DNA of 6,563 nucleotides, taken from positions 1-6,563 of the forward strand of contig CABUVO010000061.1 in the NCBI GenBank assembly GCA_902495075.1, in the 5' to 3' direction. Shown here in pieces: positions 5,737-6,563 of the stretch. How positions within the stretch are numbered: the first letter of the stretch is position 1; each line of letters starts with the position of its first letter. Made by a program: the position numbers and the translations under genes. The DNA is from an uncultured Porphyromonadaceae bacterium (GTDB lineage Bacteria; Bacteroidota; Bacteroidia; Bacteroidales; Muribaculaceae). The notes beneath the pieces were generated by a model that worked only from the letters and a program-made list of their open reading frames with translations, ran no database searches and had not been told where the DNA came from.

Positions 5737-6563
5737 ATGAAAAAGATATTTATAACAGCGGCAATGGTGCTAATGTCGCTGAATGTGACGGGAATATTAC
5801 AGGCTGCCAATGGTTTAAGGTGGATGACAGCACTTGATGACTATGACTACGTCTGCCAATTGTCGATACCCGGCACACACGATACGGGCACCGGCAACGG
5901 TTTTGAAGGTATCGGGGCTATCGGTGGTCTGGTAGCAGGTAAGACTCAGGATAAGAATTTTTCCGAACAGTTGAAGCTTGGTGTTAGGGCTTTCGACCTG
6001 CGGCCCGGTGTTGACGGTAGCACCTTGCCTATCTTCCATGGTCCGCTTAAGACCAAGATGACGATGAGCAAGGCTTTTGTAGAATGCATTTCTTTCCTTT
6101 CCGCAAATCCGGGAGAGTTCGTGATATTCATCATCCGTCATGAGACGGAGGGTGACAGCAACAATAGTAATTGGGCGCGAAACATGATTGACCATTGTAA
6201 TAAATATGGCGACATAATTGTGCCGTTCTCCCCGAAACTAAGAGTAGGAGAAGTGCGTGGCAAGATAATAGTGCTCACCAGGAGTGCGTTTTCACATGAG
6301 AAGGTTGCCACAATCAGTGGCTGGGGTGACAACGCTACCTTCCGCAAGGGAAGCATCAAAAGCAGTAACGGCAACGCCACGCTGTGGCTTCAGGATCATT
6401 ATGAAATCAGCGATGAGCAGGTAAAGGCAGATGCTGTTGTTACCCTCCTTGACAAATCGGCGGCGCTTTGTCGTGATGAATCCAACTTCGGCACATGGGT
6501 CATCAATCATGCCTCCGGTTACAAGGGGAGTGCAACTAACTCCAATAACTCCAGCAATGCCAA
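5737..6563 (+). CDS. Secreted phosphatidylinositol-specific phospholipase C X-domain protein (3' end missing)
   Basis: The frame from ATG 5737 stays open to the window edge, giving 275 complete codons. Residues 1-23 are a signal peptide (KK at 2-3, hydrophobic core, LQA-A cleavage); no lipobox is seen. The mature part matches bacterial PI-PLC, which cleaves phosphatidylinositol or GPI anchors to diacylglycerol and a cyclic inositol phosphate. SIPGTHDT places the general-base His at 48 with Asp 49; RAFDLRPG gives Asp 87 and Arg 89; FHGPL gives the general-acid His 101. Spacing agrees with His32, Asp67, Arg69 and His82 of the Bacillus cereus enzyme. Arg 89 points to the metal-independent type, since calcium-dependent forms replace this Arg. 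Further family-like blocks are GEFVIFIIRHE (126-136), RGKIIVLTR (174-182), LQDHYEI (218-224) and WVINHASG (254-261). The real substrate is unknown: own-cell inositol lipids, host PI or host GPI anchors are all possible. The C-terminus, including any sorting tail, lies outside the window. Confidence 0.92.
   Translation, partial: MKKIFITAAMVLMSLNVTGILQAANGLRWMTALDDYDYVCQLSIPGTHDTGTGNGFEGIGAIGGLVAGKTQDKNFSEQLKLGVRAFDLRPGVDGSTLPIFHGPLKTKMTMSKAFVECISFLSANPGEFVIFIIRHETEGDSNNSNWARNMIDHCNKYGDIIVPFSPKLRVGEVRGKIIVLTRSAFSHEKVATISGWGDNATFRKGSIKSSNGNATLWLQDHYEISDEQVKADAVVTLLDKSAALCRDESNFGTWVINHASGYKGSATNSNNSSNA

Noticed and set aside
5815..6195. A 126-codon open frame on the minus strand opposite the phospholipase gene
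   Set aside because: It lies wholly within the + strand PI-PLC frame, which has recognisable catalytic motifs and a signal peptide; the reverse frame shows no recognisable domain.

Overview
The window looks like chromosomal DNA from a member of the Bacteroidales, probably a gut-type genus such as Muribaculaceae, Prevotella or Bacteroides. Three things suggest this: start codons that sit behind A/T-rich leaders without strong Shine-Dalgarno sequences, large secreted multi-domain beta proteins, and a short C-terminal motif resembling the type IX secretion (T9SS) type A sorting domain on both large proteins. All supported genes are on the + strand. The taxonomic call is an inference from style, not from a marker gene.

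Layout: positions 1-110 may hold the hydrophobic tail of an upstream membrane protein, followed by an A/T-rich leader. A 983-residue secreted repeat protein (211-3162) is followed by a 148-bp gap with three consecutive hairpins. A 750-residue paralogue of the first protein follows (3311-5563). Only 13 bp later is a 44-codon ORF for a predicted single-pass membrane peptide (5577-5711). After 25 more bases comes a secreted phosphatidylinositol-specific phospholipase C (PI-PLC) X-domain protein (from 5737), cut by the window end. The PI-PLC frame is open to the edge and its active-site signature is intact.

The two large proteins are tandem duplicates. Each has a signal peptide, a chain of modules of about 220-240 residues and the same C-terminal tail. 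The first has four modules and the second three, so the length difference is about one module. Each module appears to consist of two beta-rich halves: an A half, often starting LPxP(E/V)xSWGW or a degenerate form, and a B half starting with a pattern like xPxVxVNGxL. The third module of the second protein looks like a hybrid of module 3 (front half) and module 4 (back half) of the first.

Reading the genes together is inference. Close spacing suggests that the second repeat protein, the small membrane peptide and the PI-PLC are co-transcribed. Plausibly they form a cell-surface or secreted set in which repeat proteins bind a ligand or surface and the phospholipase acts on inositol lipids or GPI anchors. 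I do not recognise the repeat-protein family and see no catalytic motif in it.
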